A stretch of 64,000 bases of DNA from Blastomussa wellsi. Lineage: Eukaryota > Cnidaria > Anthozoa > Scleractinia > Plerogyridae. The notes beneath the pieces are model-generated. The model worked only from the letters and a program-made list of their open reading frames with translations, did not search any database and was not told the DNA's origin. The first letter of the stretch is position 1. Every line of letters starts with the position of its first letter. Positions 51,813 to 64,000 of the stretch are shown in pieces. Location: the NCBI GenBank assembly GCA_947652115.1, contig OX393561.1, positions 93,907 through 157,906 of the forward strand, written 5' to 3'. The translations under genes were made by a program, and so were the position numbers.

Positions 51813-52892
51813 TTAGTGTGGCTTTGAACTGTGACACCGTTTCGTTGGCGATCCATTTTCAGCTGCCATTATCCATAACGAGTTAGTTTGCGTTGTCTGT
51901 TGACAGCTCTGTGTTTGAAGGGACAACCACCAGTGTTCTTCCCTCTTCCGGCATCTCGATCCTTGTTCATTGCAATACTTTTTGTGGTTCTCGAGCAAGT
52001 CCGCTATTGAGAAACCTGTCAAACACAACATGCAGTAGTGTTTTTTATTTCATTTTTTGCTCTGATCGAAAAGCAGAGCGATTTCTCGTTTCACAGCACA
52101 TTTTGACTGTCACACAGTCGTTCTCACAACCAAAGACATTTATTGCATGGTCTTTGTTTTGCGCCTCAGGACTGTCTATCTGTCTTACCGGTGTGGGAAA
52201 ATCGATGCCTGTATTGTTCATGCCGTCGTTAACCAGATTTGTCAGGTCTTTGTGGGTCTTTTTTTGCGGGAAATAAAGCAGCTCTTAACGCCCACTTCAA
52301 ACATTCGTTGTCTCTGTTTTGTACGTTGACAATTACTTTATTGTTTTTCAGCTTTTGTGGGAGATCCAGATAAATTCTCCCGCGCAATGGCTGATAACGT
52401 GCAACGTTCACGTACAAATTCTTCTTTCATCTTGTCCTCGTCATCATTTCTGTCGAAAAAGTGTGATTCAATTTCTTTAAAATAATGATCTATGTATTGC
52501 GTTTCACCGTTCCTTCCTATTACCAACTCTGTTTTAGGGCTGAAACTAGCTTACTTTTACGATGTATAACCTTTTTATTTCATTTGCAACCAAAACGGCA
52601 AAAAATGTTTTTGTTTTCTGGCAAACTCTAAAAGATCTCTTTCTTCTTTGTGTACGTTCATTCTCCAAACTCGAAACCATACCCGAAAATTATTTTGGAC
52701 CAATCTGAATATATAAGAACTAACTGATTTCTTTGGGAGGTTTCTGTTAACCTCCTGAGTTGTTTGCCTGTGAAACGTTTCCAGAAACTCTGCCGAGTAT
52801 CTTGCCGCGACCATCTCGGTGTATACCTGAGTGGGAAAATTTTCTGACGCCGATCTGTTTATAAAGGCCAGCGAAGGCAAAATATAACGCAA
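51813..52892 (-). pseudogene. polB: Second fragment of Polinton polymerase, opposite strand
   Basis: On the minus strand: an N-terminal flanking ORF (52575-52892), a segment with GETQYIDHYFKEIESHFFD (52526 down), VNVARYQPLRGRIYLDLPQ and RDNECLKWALRAALFP (52417-52260), and a Cys/His finger LENHKKYCNEQG (about 51970). The same landmarks are found in the plus-strand copy at 49592, but the sequence differs clearly, so it is a separate element copy. Together they look like two truncated Polintons joined tail to tail near 51700-51840. Several stops break it. Confidence 0.65.
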
Positions 52893-55800
52893 AACAGAAT
52901 TTATCGAAGCGCCTAGCTTCGCGGACTACTACTGAACCTTAGTGAGAGCGGACGTACAAGAAAATAATATTTTACCTTATTATTTGCATATTTGCACACA
53001 TGTACAGGGGTGGTTTTAGGCGCTGTTTCTCAAAAGCGAAGGCGACAAAAGGGAGTTGGAGCCTTTCGTTTCGCAGGCCCCTATCTTGCCCCAAGAATCT
53101 CTCGTGAAAATTGAAAATGGCGTCTCAAATGTTGATAATGAGCCGTATGTTGATTTGCACGAGAGTTTAGAATTTTCAATAGATGAAGAAAGTCCGATAA
53201 ATTCAGAAGATGATGGTGAAATATATATCCTCTCAGCTGCTGCCACTTTCATGAGACCCAACAGAAACCATGGTTTTGACGGCATTTTCGATCGATGAAG
53301 TCGTTTCAAAATGAAGAGTCACCATGGAAGCTCTATGCAGAGAAGCACAAGCACCACGACAGGCATTTGACCGAACTCCAATTCCCCTTCGCATCAAGTC
53401 CTTCGTATGGTTTATTGTGAACTCGGAAGTGATCCGGTTTGACATAACCCTGAGTAGTCTCAGAGTACGAACAGGATCATCCGCTTCTTATGTGGAGCCA
53501 TAGTAGATTTGAGACAGCAGTACATTAAGTAGCACTCGTACAAACTCTGAACACTGTCCTCTGAAGAATATGACATCAAACGCCATTTTGGTTGAAGCCG
53601 GCCCAGCAAGAAAACGAGAGGGACCTGGCTGCGAAAACGACCGTGAAAGGTCGTTGAAACTGGTGAGAAAGACGAGAAATCGGTAAATGGAACACACATT
53701 TCCATTGCGAAATTTTTACCGGGAAAACGGGGCAACCTTTTTCGAAATTCCTTTATTTTTGGAAATTTTCCAGTGGAACGAACAAAAAAGTCGTGTTCCA
53801 TTTACAAACGAACCGGAATTTCCGGGAATTTTTTGTAAATGGTAAACGCTCAAGAAGAACCGGAATTACTGTAAAATTTGGAATTATTGTAACGCTACGT
53901 GCTTGAAAGCAAGCATATGATTGGCCAAATGTGACTTGAAATGTTATTGGCACGTGAAAAGGACCTTTGACAGTGACAGCCAAAGCCTGTCCAGATAAGT
54001 ATGTCACACATTGTCTTGGTTGTCACATTAACTTAACTTTATAAGGGTTATAAATTTGCTTTAAATCGTGTGGCACGAACATCTTGACCATTTCGAGTAC
54101 AGTGTCAATCTGTTTAGATACCAGTCGTCCGTATTTACTTGTTGGAAACGAATCATATCTAACGAAAATACTCTCATATCTTTTTTCTCTAATAGAACAG
54201 ATTTCCTTCGCATGCATGACCTGTGTGGCCTGAGTATTTCGAAACGAAACGGAAATCCATAAACAAAAAGCACGACAGGGTGTTTTCTTTTTTAATTACC
54301 TAGTTCCAGGAGTCACGAAGAGTCTGAACGTAGCAGGTTAAAAAAATTAGTTCAAAGAACTGGAGTGAGGTGAGGAAAATTTCTTGCTCCTCATTTTGTG
54401 TAAGATGCATACCAACCAACAGTAGACTAACAGTGCAAAGCGCTGTCGCATTGTTCAACGTGCAGTTTCATAGCTGGCCCGTGGATTAAAATTACCATAA
54501 TTGTAGTTTTTGCATTAATCAGCTCACTCTTGCTTGTTCGGGAAGAATTCAAAGAAACTTGAAATTAAAAGACACAAAAGAGGTTATGGCTGATCAGGGA
54601 CGGTGAAATAAAGTGTTTCCGTGAAAAAGAGACAAAAGGCAACTCGAAAATTGTCTATTATTGGTTGTTTCCCCGGAAAAAAAACTAGACAACAGCTCTG
54701 ACCATTGATGCAAACACTCCAACAAGCCAATGGGAGTCAACATCAGCTCCTAATTGGTAAATTAAACAGTTTTCAGGATTTTCTAAAGTGAGGTATTGCC
54801 CCCTACCCACGCAGGCTTCTCAAACAGAAGTCTTAGAGAGGAATTAATTTGTCTAACTGGCAAAAGGATCATTGAACCCCTCAGGTAAAGAAACTGCTCC
54901 TGAAAATGTCCCGTGTGTCGTGTGGTAGATGGTTTGTTTCTACAATTATCTTAAGATCAATTTTGTAAAAATCCGATCAGAAATTTTTTTCCCAGGCAAA
55001 CTGACGTCCCTGTTCAACTGTGCTGTTGTCTTTGGAGTCCCTACAGATCAAGAATCGCCTCGCCGAAGACCATCGGCGAGGTTTGGAATCTTTTCTTCGT
55101 TTTTGTCATTCAATTCTGAAATCAAAATTTGCTGTGCCTCCTAAATTTTCGTTGCCACTAGGTGAAAGGCTAACTAAAAATATATCTTTTCGCCAATTTT
55201 CAGCTCCATAGTACCCTTCGTTTTGAAAACAGAGCATCTTGAATATTTGAGTTCTCGGCCGCATATCAAGGCAATATATCAAGCTAAGAACGGTGACAAA
55301 ACTGTTTTGTTTAGAAAAAGCCTATCCTTTCGATTTTCAGATGTTTGAACATTTCAGATATAATAATTGGTGTTTATGTGTAAGTATAATAACTCATGAG
55401 CCAAAAGTAGTCGCTATTATAGCACAACTGAATTCCAGATGGTTTCGCGTGCATCACAGCGGCCATATTTGTGCCCCTCGGAAGGACACAAATATGGCGT
55501 CTCCATACTAAGCTTTGTAAACTTGCGTGGAACTTTTCGGCAAATAACTCGAGAACGGAACACCGCACAGGCCTGAAACTTGGGTAAATTATTTATTTAG
55601 TTATCATCTACACTCACTGAAATTCTAAGCTTCTGTAATTGAATTGTTTCGAAGTTAGATTTTGATAGCGTGACAGTGAAAACCACCAATACATTGTACA
55701 GACAGGATTACCTCGTCAATAAGCGTCGACAGAGGTACATAATTTCTGAAATCTACATCTGTGGAAATGGGTCTTTCACGAGAAAAGGCTATTAAAGCAG

Positions 55801-56343
55801 GCTTTTTCGCGCGCAATATATAAGTAACCATTATTAAACCAAAATGGCATCCAGTTAAAAACACTAACTGCCAATTACATGTGGCGTAGTCGTGAAAGTT
55901 GCTTGGGCAGGGCCACACAGACTTGCTCTAAACATAGCCTACTCGCGAAAGACAGCACGCTCCCTAATATATTATACAGTTAGAGCAACCTCCCCGATGA
56001 AGGGAGGCAACGAATGTTATTGTCGCGATACGTACATGAAAATGAAAATACTCCGTTGTTTACACTTGTTGGCAGAATCTCCGTTGGTATACCATATAAA
56101 TCCTGAACAACATGCAAATAACGCCCGTTATTAATGTCGCTATTACACGCTGCTTATGTATATTTTTATATAGCCTGTGGAAAAGTGATTAAACTCACAT
56201 TAACAAGGCGCGTAGAGACGAGTTGGTTACAACCATCCCATATCCAACAATCGCAAGTGGAGTGATTATTTCAGTTAAAACACTACAAGGAACACCGCAA
56301 AACGGTTACAAACATCGAGAAAAAGATGCGCATGCCTACCATA
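52893..56343. other. Intergenic, largely unrecognised
   Basis: A small acidic ORF at 53056-53298 has no family. Fold-back GGAATTTCC-rich sequence lies at about 53690-53870. No further supported feature. Confidence 0.45.
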
Positions 56344-56347
56344 TTAA

Positions 56348-56672
56348 GGTGGCTCAAAACAGTTGGTTGTTATAACCACTACTTATCACTTGATGCTACA
56401 ATCAGGGTATCAAAAAACTGCCCAATCATTTGCATCAATTTTCGTGACGCAATAGGTTACCATAGCAACATTATGACCTGTTAAAAACACTCTTAATTAC
56501 AGCTTTAGGGGCTTACAATTCAGAAGCTATTAAATTTTGATAAGCATGATAAGACGCAACTTTTGACAAAGTTTTAAGAAATTCTGTACATAGGGTTCAG
56601 AGCCATCAAGTGATAAAGAGTGATTATAATGACCAATCAAAATCTAAGTTCTGGAAACTGTTTTGAGTCACC
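56348..56672. mobile_element. TTAA-flanked MITE, copy 3
   Basis: Same family as 43409-43709: starts GGTGGCTCAAAACAGTT, ends AACTGTTTTGAGTCACC, flanked by TTAA (56344-56347 and 56673-56676). This is the most complete copy, with clear inverted ends of about 17 bases. Confidence 0.75.
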
Positions 56673-56676
56673 TTAA

Positions 56677-58979
56677 GTGGTCCATGGTATTTGAGCTCAT
56701 ACCATTGCCGCTGAACCAATCAGAGCTCAGCAATTGCAATAAACCATAGCTAGATTTTAATAAAAAAGGTATATAAAGTTGCCTAGCCGCTCAAATAGCT
56801 CGTTTACATATTTATAAAAGCATTATATATGATGGCCTCATCACCGCCATCACTAGGAACCATTCGACCATAGCAATCGTGGTTACATATAAAGCGTCCC
56901 AGCGGGCATTCTTAATAGGGAATGCAGAAATCAACCATAATATGATGTCCAACCAAATACAAAATTAAATTGTTCTTTTTATAGGCAAAAACATGGAACA
57001 TTTTTTTTATGTCAGTGTAGGCCCTTACCTTTCTATCAGCACCATTTTTTGTTGTAGGTCCACGAATAAATTTTTAACCTTAAGGATTTTCCATTCTGTT
57101 CAGTTGATGCTGATTAATTTTAAACGATTGTTAACTTTGAAAGTATCTCGCTGACATTCCAAAATTTTCAATCAAGCGTTTCACAGAATAATTGGTAAAG
57201 AAAGAGGAAAAAGACAAAGGCCGTGGTAAATATTGAAACACCTGGTATTTATTATTACCGCGTTCAACAGAGAGAGAAAGGAGAGCTAGAAATTAATGTG
57301 TTGCATTCTGTCTTTTACTGTCCAACCCAACGAATTAATCCGAACCTGAACTACAAGATATGCAATGTAGAGTGGAAGCATTTGAACAAACGTAATATCC
57401 TTAAAGGTAACGATTATTTTGTATTAGCTTGCGGTCTTTGATTCAAACCTCTCCGGAAAAGATTTTCTTGTACCAAAAGATTTATTTTAACAAAACACTT
57501 TAGGTCTCTATAGTGGTTGAATCGAAATTAAAGTAAAACTTCTCTATTTACGGTACTGAATGAGATGAAATTGTAGTACAAAGTGAATATCGGATCTTCC
57601 CCTTTAGCAATAATTGCAATAGTTAAGGAAGAGAAATGCCTTTCATATGCTAGTTTAATTCCCAGTTCCATCTGTTGGAATATTTGAAAAATTAGTCAAG
57701 GCTTATAGCAAATCTGTGGTCGATATTAGTTTTAGATAGAGTTAAATATCTCACATGTCTACGTCAATATAATGCTTTCGTACTGGGAAATCGCACTGGC
57801 TTTCGCGCATAGTTTTCTTTATACATTTCTGTTCTTCATTCGATTCATTTTGGGCCACCCTAGGATAAATAAGAATCTCATGATCTAGTCATCACCAAAA
57901 CTAAGAAACTGAGACTATTGGGAACGTGAATATATTTCCTCACTGTTGTAACTATTTTAAAGGTAAGATTGACTACTGGAAACTCAACAGATGTTGATAT
58001 ATACACAAACACTTTGAACTAGTTGATATCATGTTGATAAGCGTACTCTGCGTTTTTATCTTTTGGTAAGACGGCGCCAAAGTTCGAAGGCTTTCTGCAC
58101 TATTTCTCGCTAATTCATAATTTCAACGAAAAGTCGCAAGTAGGGAGCTATCAATTTTAAGCCGTTGGGGGAGGGGGTTGGGGGAGCAGGCATATGCGAG
58201 CATTTGAACTGAGCTGAGATGTTCTGTTTAAATGTCATGCTTCAGGGCATTTGTGGATGATCAAAAGAGTCACCGTAAGCCAATAAAATGTTGCTACTGA
58301 GAAAGTCCACTAAAACGGTCAAAAGTCCCCACTCCGGGACAATGACTATTGGAAAATCTCCCACCGATGCATAGCCTGCCCCCTTCCCTCCTCGGGCTTA
58401 ACACTTATAGAAGCTGATAACAAGGAAGTTTAATATTTTAAGCTTAATCCAGATCTATTAAACTTAGTGTACTAGCCTGCTAGAACTCATTTATGTATCT
58501 CGCGAGCGCTCTGTCGTCGTCAACAATCAGCCTTTGGCCTCAGTTGTGAAACAGATAAATATGTTCTCTAATTGAGATATTTAGTTATTTGGCAACTGCT
58601 GCATTGAATAAACTTAAAATAAGTACGTTGTGCGTTTTCTCACAAACAGAGAATTCCAGAATCAGAGCAGAAACGAGTCAAAATATATAGGAACGATCCA
58701 TATAAGAGTTTTTCTGTAATGTTTGCGATGTGATTAAACGACTGAGATAATGAAAGACGTGTTCACACTGTTTGCTTGTGAGGTAAGATTTGCATGAAAT
58801 CCTTGCTTTGCTTTGGAGCTGGTATCTTGTTTTTCTGCAATCTCCATTCTATTTTACTCCATTGTTTCAATGCAAAGCAAATACTTCTGCTGATGGCCGC
58901 ACTAATCAGACTAGGAGCTGACTGAAGTTGCTGGAACTCGGCATGGTCCAAAGGGTTCCCCCAAATGAGAAAGAACTAA
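56677..58979. other. Intergenic, nothing recognised
   Basis: AT-rich, without supported genes. An imperfect G-rich tract lies at 58165-58185. Confidence 0.5.
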
Positions 58980-60750
58980 CCAAGCACATGCCAGAATGGT
59001 GGACACACGCCGCAAGGTTCTGAGTTTAATAGCCTCACTCTTGGTCCAATTGGATGTCTCGCTCCCTTCTTGGTGAGGGCAAAAATCCCTCTTCAGCAAG
59101 TGTGGCAATGTGGCATTGGTTGGGATGACGTACTGCCACAAAAGTTTCTCAAGAATGGTCTAAATGGCAAGAAGAGTTGGATGGAATTTCACAATTTGTC
59201 TCTTATTGAGCTGCATGTCTTCGGCGATGCCAGTGAACAAGCATTTTTACTCAGTAACCTACTCCAGGTTCTGGTACAGCAGTGGAGCAGTGCGATATGC
59301 ACTAAGACTCGGGTTGGACCAAAGAAACTCTTGAGCATCCCACGGCTTGAACTGCAGGCTGCTGTTTTGAATCCAAGCTTAGCTGTTACAGCGATCAAGG
59401 GGCATGATTACATTATTGACTCTATCTATCTTTGAACAGATAGCAGCACTTGTTACGTGGAGTATAAAAGCGCCACTCTGCCTTTATCGCTAATTGAATG
59501 GGATAGATTCTAGACACGACTGAATATAGCAGATGGGATCGTTGTCCTGGACGGTTGAACCCGGTACACGATCGTAGCAAGAGAGAGTCGTTAGCTTAAT
59601 GGTCCTTCTTACTGTTACCCGAGGAAAGATGACCAAAGGTGAACGCAAACCTTTCGCCAGCAAACCTTTCGCCAGCTGAGTGCTCATCTCTGACAAACCT
59701 CCCCGGTTTATTTACAACTGTAGGCACACGAAATCTGAATGTCGCATTGTTTCTTTGTTGGTGGACGAGTTGGAGCAAGTTCGAAAGTTTTGCATTTGTA
59801 CTGCTCAATAAGTCGCAGCTCTCAAGTGGAAACAGCATGTTTCAAGCAAGAGCAAATTACCCCTTATCGATGAGTATGGAATCGTTCGTGTGGGAGGTCG
59901 AATTGAGAGAGCTGATATTCCATTTTGCAGTCGTCATCCTGTAGTGCTATCACCTGATCATTACTTGACCCTTATCATCATCATGAATGTAACAAGAGCC
60001 TGAAACACGAAGAAGTGAAGCACGTCAGAAATGGTTGAGACAACAGCATTGGATCTTCCGCCGCCGTTTATGCATCGGTGTTCTTACTGCAAAAGGCGAA
60101 GAGAACCGGGAACTAAGTCTACAGTACGACCACCTGCAAATTGCACCAGCATTCTCTAAAGTTTGAGTGGATTTCTTTGGACCGCTTAAAGTGAAGCACC
60201 TAAGGTGATGGCTATCTCTTTACTTGCTTCGTTAATAGAGCAGTTCGTTTACAAGTCCCATTTAACTTATCTACCGATTCCTTCATAATGTGTCTTAGAT
60301 GATTAATGGGGCGAAGGGGTCAACCAACCGTCATGAACTCTGACAATGGAGCAAACTTTGTTGGCGCGAGCCATGAGTTACGTTGGGTGTATCGACGAGT
60401 GTAATCAAGATAACATTGGCAGTGTGCTGAGCCAAGAGGGAATTCAGTGTGTGTTCAGTCCATCCGCAGCGCCTGATATGGGAGGTGTATGGGAACGCCT
60501 TGTAAGGTCGTGTAAGAGAGCGCTTAATGTTGTTCTACAGAACCAAGTTCTTACTGATGAAGTGTTGTAAATCCCCTTTGCTAAGGTGGAAAGGCTTGTG
60601 AAAAGTCCTCTTACTGAAGTGAGCTCAGATTTGGATGACCTCGTTGCTCTGATACCAAATCGCTTTTTGGACAAGTAAATATCAAGTCGCAAACGTTGGC
60701 CAATGTTCGAATTCAGCGCCGCTGAACAGTAATGATATTTAAACATAGGC
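58980..60750 (+). mobile_element. BEL/Pao LTR-retrotransposon fragment
   Basis: Pieces of one broken polyprotein on the plus strand. RVLSLIASLL leads into KIPLQQVWQCGIGWDDVLPQ (about 59020-59130). ELHVFGDASEQAF marks the start of RNase H (about 59205), and TRVGPKKLLSIPRLELQAA (about 59310) follows. The integrase end reads FSPSAAPDMGGVWERLVRS and LTDEVL (about 60455-60570), then LTEVSSDLDDL (about 60620). The MGGVWERLVRS motif and the IPRLELQAA block are characteristic of BEL/Pao. No LTRs were recognised, and many stops show it is dead. Confidence 0.85.
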
Positions 60751-60759
60751 ACGCAATGC

Positions 60760-62762
60760 GTACAAGAGTTTTTTTATGGATTGGGCTAGGCCGTTGGATA
60801 TTGCATTTTAGTGATGGGATGTTTGACGATGTTAATGCTAAGTCCAGATGAGTGACAAAAAAGTATTCATTTTTTTCTGAAATGAAATTTGATTGGTTGT
60901 CTCATGTAAGGTAGCTTCGTGTTGAAAGCCTGTCATGCGTGGAAATGAGAGCTCAGACGAAATTTGGAGGGGTGGAAGTTGATGATCTTTAAAGTCTTAA
61001 CCTTCGCATTTATCAGAAATATTGAATTGTGTTGAAAGTCCTTTTATCATTGAAAGCAAATTAAAGCAACTTCCATCATCTCCATGTTTGCTGATAAAAA
61101 CAGTACAATGTTATGTAAAAGAAAGGTTAGACGTGTCACGTCTAGTTTTCCAACATGTTGTAAGATATCATCAGTAGTTGGTCCCACGAGTCTCTGAGTT
61201 ATATTTTGACTTTCTCAGATGCCCACGTGCGTAGCTTTGTACAGATAGCTACGCCCCTGAATCCCTGATTAAACCTTGATTTAATTCAATTAAATAATTT
61301 GGTTAATTTCATTAACGGTCGCCATAACACCCCGCAGTACGTCAGTTTATTTTACTTTCGGAGCCATATTTAGCAGGATTCATGATAGAAAACGTTGAGC
61401 AAACCCAAAACAATGGCATAAAAAAGGAAGTGAAAAAATTTACTTTCAAAATATATTTTTATTGTACTGAAAAACATCATCTAATTAAATAATAAAGGTC
61501 TATAAAGTGGTCACGAAATACCATACCCATATTTTGGAGCCAACTGGCCTGGACGGCGTTTATTCCGTTCATCAAGATAATCGAGGTTTTCTTTGCCAAA
61601 TTCGTCCACAAATTGAAAACTTGAATTAAACTTTTATTAAAAATAAAGAATGCATTTGTGTAAAATTGCACCTTGCACACGGATTGTCAACGGTTTCACT
61701 GAACGAGGAGCTCAGCGACCTTTGATCAGACGGCTTTTGTGTCTACTAATACTGATGCTTTTCCAATGTAGGTAAGGGAAGGAAAAGTTTATATATCCTA
61801 GATGAGCCGAGGCCCGTTTAAGGACGTTCGCGCTAATTGTTTCTACGCATCGTTACTGCGCACGGAATTGGTCACCCTACGTCATCCATCGAGCGCGCGC
61901 GCTGAGGAAAAACAAAGGGCCGGAAGCCGTTTCGTAACTTTGCTGGTAGTAAAAGAGCCTGACCCACCCACTTTGCATCACGCGCTTCTATTATTGTTAT
62001 AGTTATCACAAAAAGCGATTGTGCAAAAAATAACGAACCCCAGAGAAAGAAAAATTAGCGAGGAGCAAATTTCGTAAAGATGTCACTTGCTTGAAGTATT
62101 CAACGCCGCCGGAAACAGATAAAATATGTCGGTCGCTAAAACTCGCTTTTTCGGGGGCCCCAAAAATGGCGGTTTGACTCGCGATTCATAATGGATGGGT
62201 CAGATTCTTTAACTTTCTTAAATGGTCTGTGACCCCTACTTTTTTTCAATGAACTGATTTTATTTACAATTCTTGGCAGATTGGCAAAAAATGAACAAAA
62301 AATCAATGTGGGAAGTTTAAAAATTATTAGGTTTTCTGCCCACAGGACATCGAATCCTACCATCTTGTGGCTGTTAGGCGAGTGCAAATGTTGTCGCTTA
62401 ATGCGAATTTTTTCTTTAAGGAGCCACACCAATTGAATAAATTCAATTTATGGGTCCATTTAAACAACGTTTGGCAGAGACGCGTTCATTTCAAAGATTT
62501 ATTTCCAATATTTTTGTTCTTGTAGACACTGTAGCCGTATTCGCTAACGAAGCGCGATTTTTCAGATTAGGGTGTTCTTCTGGGCATGTTATCTCCAAAA
62601 CGAAGTCGGTGACCCCCATTTTTTTTTTTTTTTTTTACATTTCTGACATCAGTTACTCATTATCTTACAGTGGTGGGAGTTTCAGGAAAAAATCAATGGT
62701 AGAAAATTTTTGCGCGAACGTCCTTAAGTGCAAATGTGAGTTTAAAAATGTAAAAAGTAGAC
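60760..62762. other. Intergenic, nothing recognised
   Basis: AT-rich with a poly-T tract near 62620. Short ORFs only. Confidence 0.5.
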
Positions 62763-62829
62763 ACAATTCAATATAATTTGGCTTTATCATCTGGGTTGAT
62801 AATGTGAATTGGCCACCGTAAAGAGATTG

Positions 62830-62868
62830 GAAAGTTGACGTTTCGGGCGTTGACCCTTCGTCTGAGCG
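62830..62868 (-). ncRNA. Hammerhead-ribozyme-like motif in PLE
   Basis: The minus strand reads CTCAGACGAAGGGTCAACG then CCCGAAACGTCAACTT. Stem II is intact (GGGT/GCCC); the CUGANGA box is mutated at its start. Confidence 0.45.
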
Positions 62869-63663
62869 AATCGAGGAATTGTGGGTCGTGTGTGGTTTAT
62901 ATACAGAAAAATGGAGCTACGCTATTGGTTGGTGCCTGGTAACGTGAAAAGCAAGAGAATAAATTAGTTCCGGGTTGATTACCTGTTTGGAATGCGCTTC
63001 TGACTAAAACGTTACCTATGTTTTTCTCGCGTTTGGATGAAATTAATAGAGGTTGCGAAAAGATTCTACCAGTATCGTGATCAATTTGAAGTTATTTAAA
63101 ATGTTTTAGAATGATGCATTCCAAACAAGTGATCAACCCGGAACTAAATGCGCTCGCGCACGATGCAAAACACGTTCTTTCATTCGCAACGTTGATATCA
63201 TCCCAAGCGATCTATCAAGATCACTGATCATTTCGCCTGTACCTCAGCCAATTCATAACTTACACTCTTTGCAAAAAGTTATACATCGGCGAAACAGGGA
63301 GACGACTAGGCGACCGATTCCGAGAACACCTTCATGACGTCGAGAAAGACGACAAAAATGCATCTAAACCGGTCACAAGACACTTTAATCTTAGCCTGCG
63401 TAGCTGGCGGGAGTGCTTTAATTTTTGCATTCTAAGCGGATATGGCAGTCTGTGGCCTTTCCCTTCGTCAAGGAAGCGCGGAAAGCCGCAAAACTCTAGA
63501 ACAACAATTTATTTTTCAAATCGGCACTCTTAATCCTCACGGTATCACCGAACGCATTTCATTCAGATTATTTATTCTGTTGTTTTTCACGTTACCAGGC
63601 ACCAACCAATAGCGTAGCTCCACCTTTCTGTATATAAACCACACGCGACCCACAATTCCTCGA

Positions 63664-63702
63664 ATAGCTCGGACGAAGGGCTAACGCTCGAAATGTCAGC
63701 TT
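63664..63702 (+). ncRNA. Hammerhead-ribozyme-like motif in PLE
   Basis: ATAGCTCGGACGAAGGGC, TAACGCTCGAAATGTC, AGCTTT. GAAAC is changed to GAAAT and the cleavage triplet GUC is kept. Probably inactive. Confidence 0.4.
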
Positions 63703-63904
63703 TCGAATCGATGGCCAATTCACATTATCAACCCAGTTGATAAAGCCAAATTATCTTGCTAAACGTCCCACCGACGCAGCACCAAAGTTTCTTTAGAATC
63801 TTACCCCCACAATTCAATACAGATGGTTTTCACATGATGTCATCGGGTACTAAAATCCAAGACTAAAGAAGTATAAAAGTTTCTATCTTTATCAGGTATA
63901 AAGG

Positions 63905-64000
63905 TTAGGTAAGTCTGCAGTCGGGCCTAGTGACCCATCAGGCCGGAGCTTATCCCGGTTTCTGTAGCATGAAGCGACAGAGAGTATTTCTACTCCCCCC
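63905..64000 (+). repeat. Probable end of a dispersed repeat, cut by the window edge
   Basis: GTCGGGCCTAGTGACCCATC, CATGAAGCGAC and GTATTTCTACTCCC look like a tail sequence common in invertebrate genomes. The assignment is from general recollection of its style and cannot be checked within the window. Confidence 0.3.

Larger units (their letters stand above)
62774..63808. mobile_element. Large fold-back PLE copy with 11-bp target duplication
   Basis: The minus-oriented PLE end and part of the ORF (62774 to about 63100) are joined head to head to a plus-oriented 3' part (about 63100-63808). The plus part carries the decayed GIY-YIG region (GCAAAAAGTTATACATCGGC, also at 41890). ACAATTCAATA flanks both sides (62763-62773 and 63809-63819). 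This is the longest of the double-ended PLE copies here. Confidence 0.8.

Noticed and set aside
53056..53298. Small acidic ORF of 80 codons
   Set aside because: Its start is TTG, there is no relative in the window and no motif; kept only as a note in the intergenic entry.
58511..58600. Possible LTR of the BEL/Pao remnant
   Set aside because: No matching second copy was found on the other side of the fragment, so no LTR can be claimed.

Overview
The window looks like draft nuclear DNA of a cnidarian, most likely a hexacoral such as a reef coral. The case rests on AT-rich intergenic DNA crowded with decayed mobile elements, single-exon rhodopsin-class receptor genes, Penelope-like elements (PLEs) with hammerhead-like motifs, a tRNA-derived SINE, BEL/Pao and non-LTR remnants, and virus-like Polinton genes. 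The species cannot be fixed from sequence alone. There is a 200-base assembly gap at 17465-17664. I find only one clearly intact host gene, a G-protein-coupled receptor (38321-39295, minus); a second receptor (46714-47690, plus) has a frameshift.

Region by region: 0-4.3 kb holds a long inverted-repeat element, a fold-back repeat and the 3' part of a non-LTR retrotransposon. 4.4-10.2 kb is element A: a 117-bp terminal hairpin, a small Cys-rich gene, a small gene beginning MTEQV, a long broken gene with a replication-initiator-like core, a small F-box-like/zinc gene, then a non-LTR fragment joined to a second, inverted piece of the initiator-like gene. 10.3-20.3 kb is mostly repeats. 20.3-34.3 kb is element B, a nearly complete Polinton/adintovirus-like provirus bounded by 5-bp direct repeats and by inverted repeats that end in about 140-bp hairpins. 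34-48 kb carries the two receptors amid MITEs and PLE copies. 48.6-52.9 kb has remnants of two further Polinton polymerases. 53-64 kb is largely repeat-derived, with BEL/Pao and PLE fragments.

Element B carries a protein-primed family-B DNA polymerase, a retrovirus-like integrase, a packaging ATPase, a double-jelly-roll major capsid protein, a probable penton protein and several small membrane or coiled-coil proteins. Almost every gene has a frameshift or stop, so this is a fossil. The first half of its polymerase gene has been flipped by an inversion of about 2.4 kb. I saw no adenain-like protease.

The most interesting observation is that elements A and B share the same end module: a hairpin telomere with a conserved asymmetric mismatch, a Cys-rich gene next to it, then a small gene beginning M(A/T)EQV. 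They differ in the replication gene that follows: B has a protein-primed polymerase, A has what may be a rolling-circle-type initiator. Parvovirus-like hairpin ends on a Polinton-type element, and a sister element with the same ends but another replicase, would bear on how bidnavirus-like and parvovirus-like replication modules were mixed. The hairpins are seen directly; the replication model is inference.
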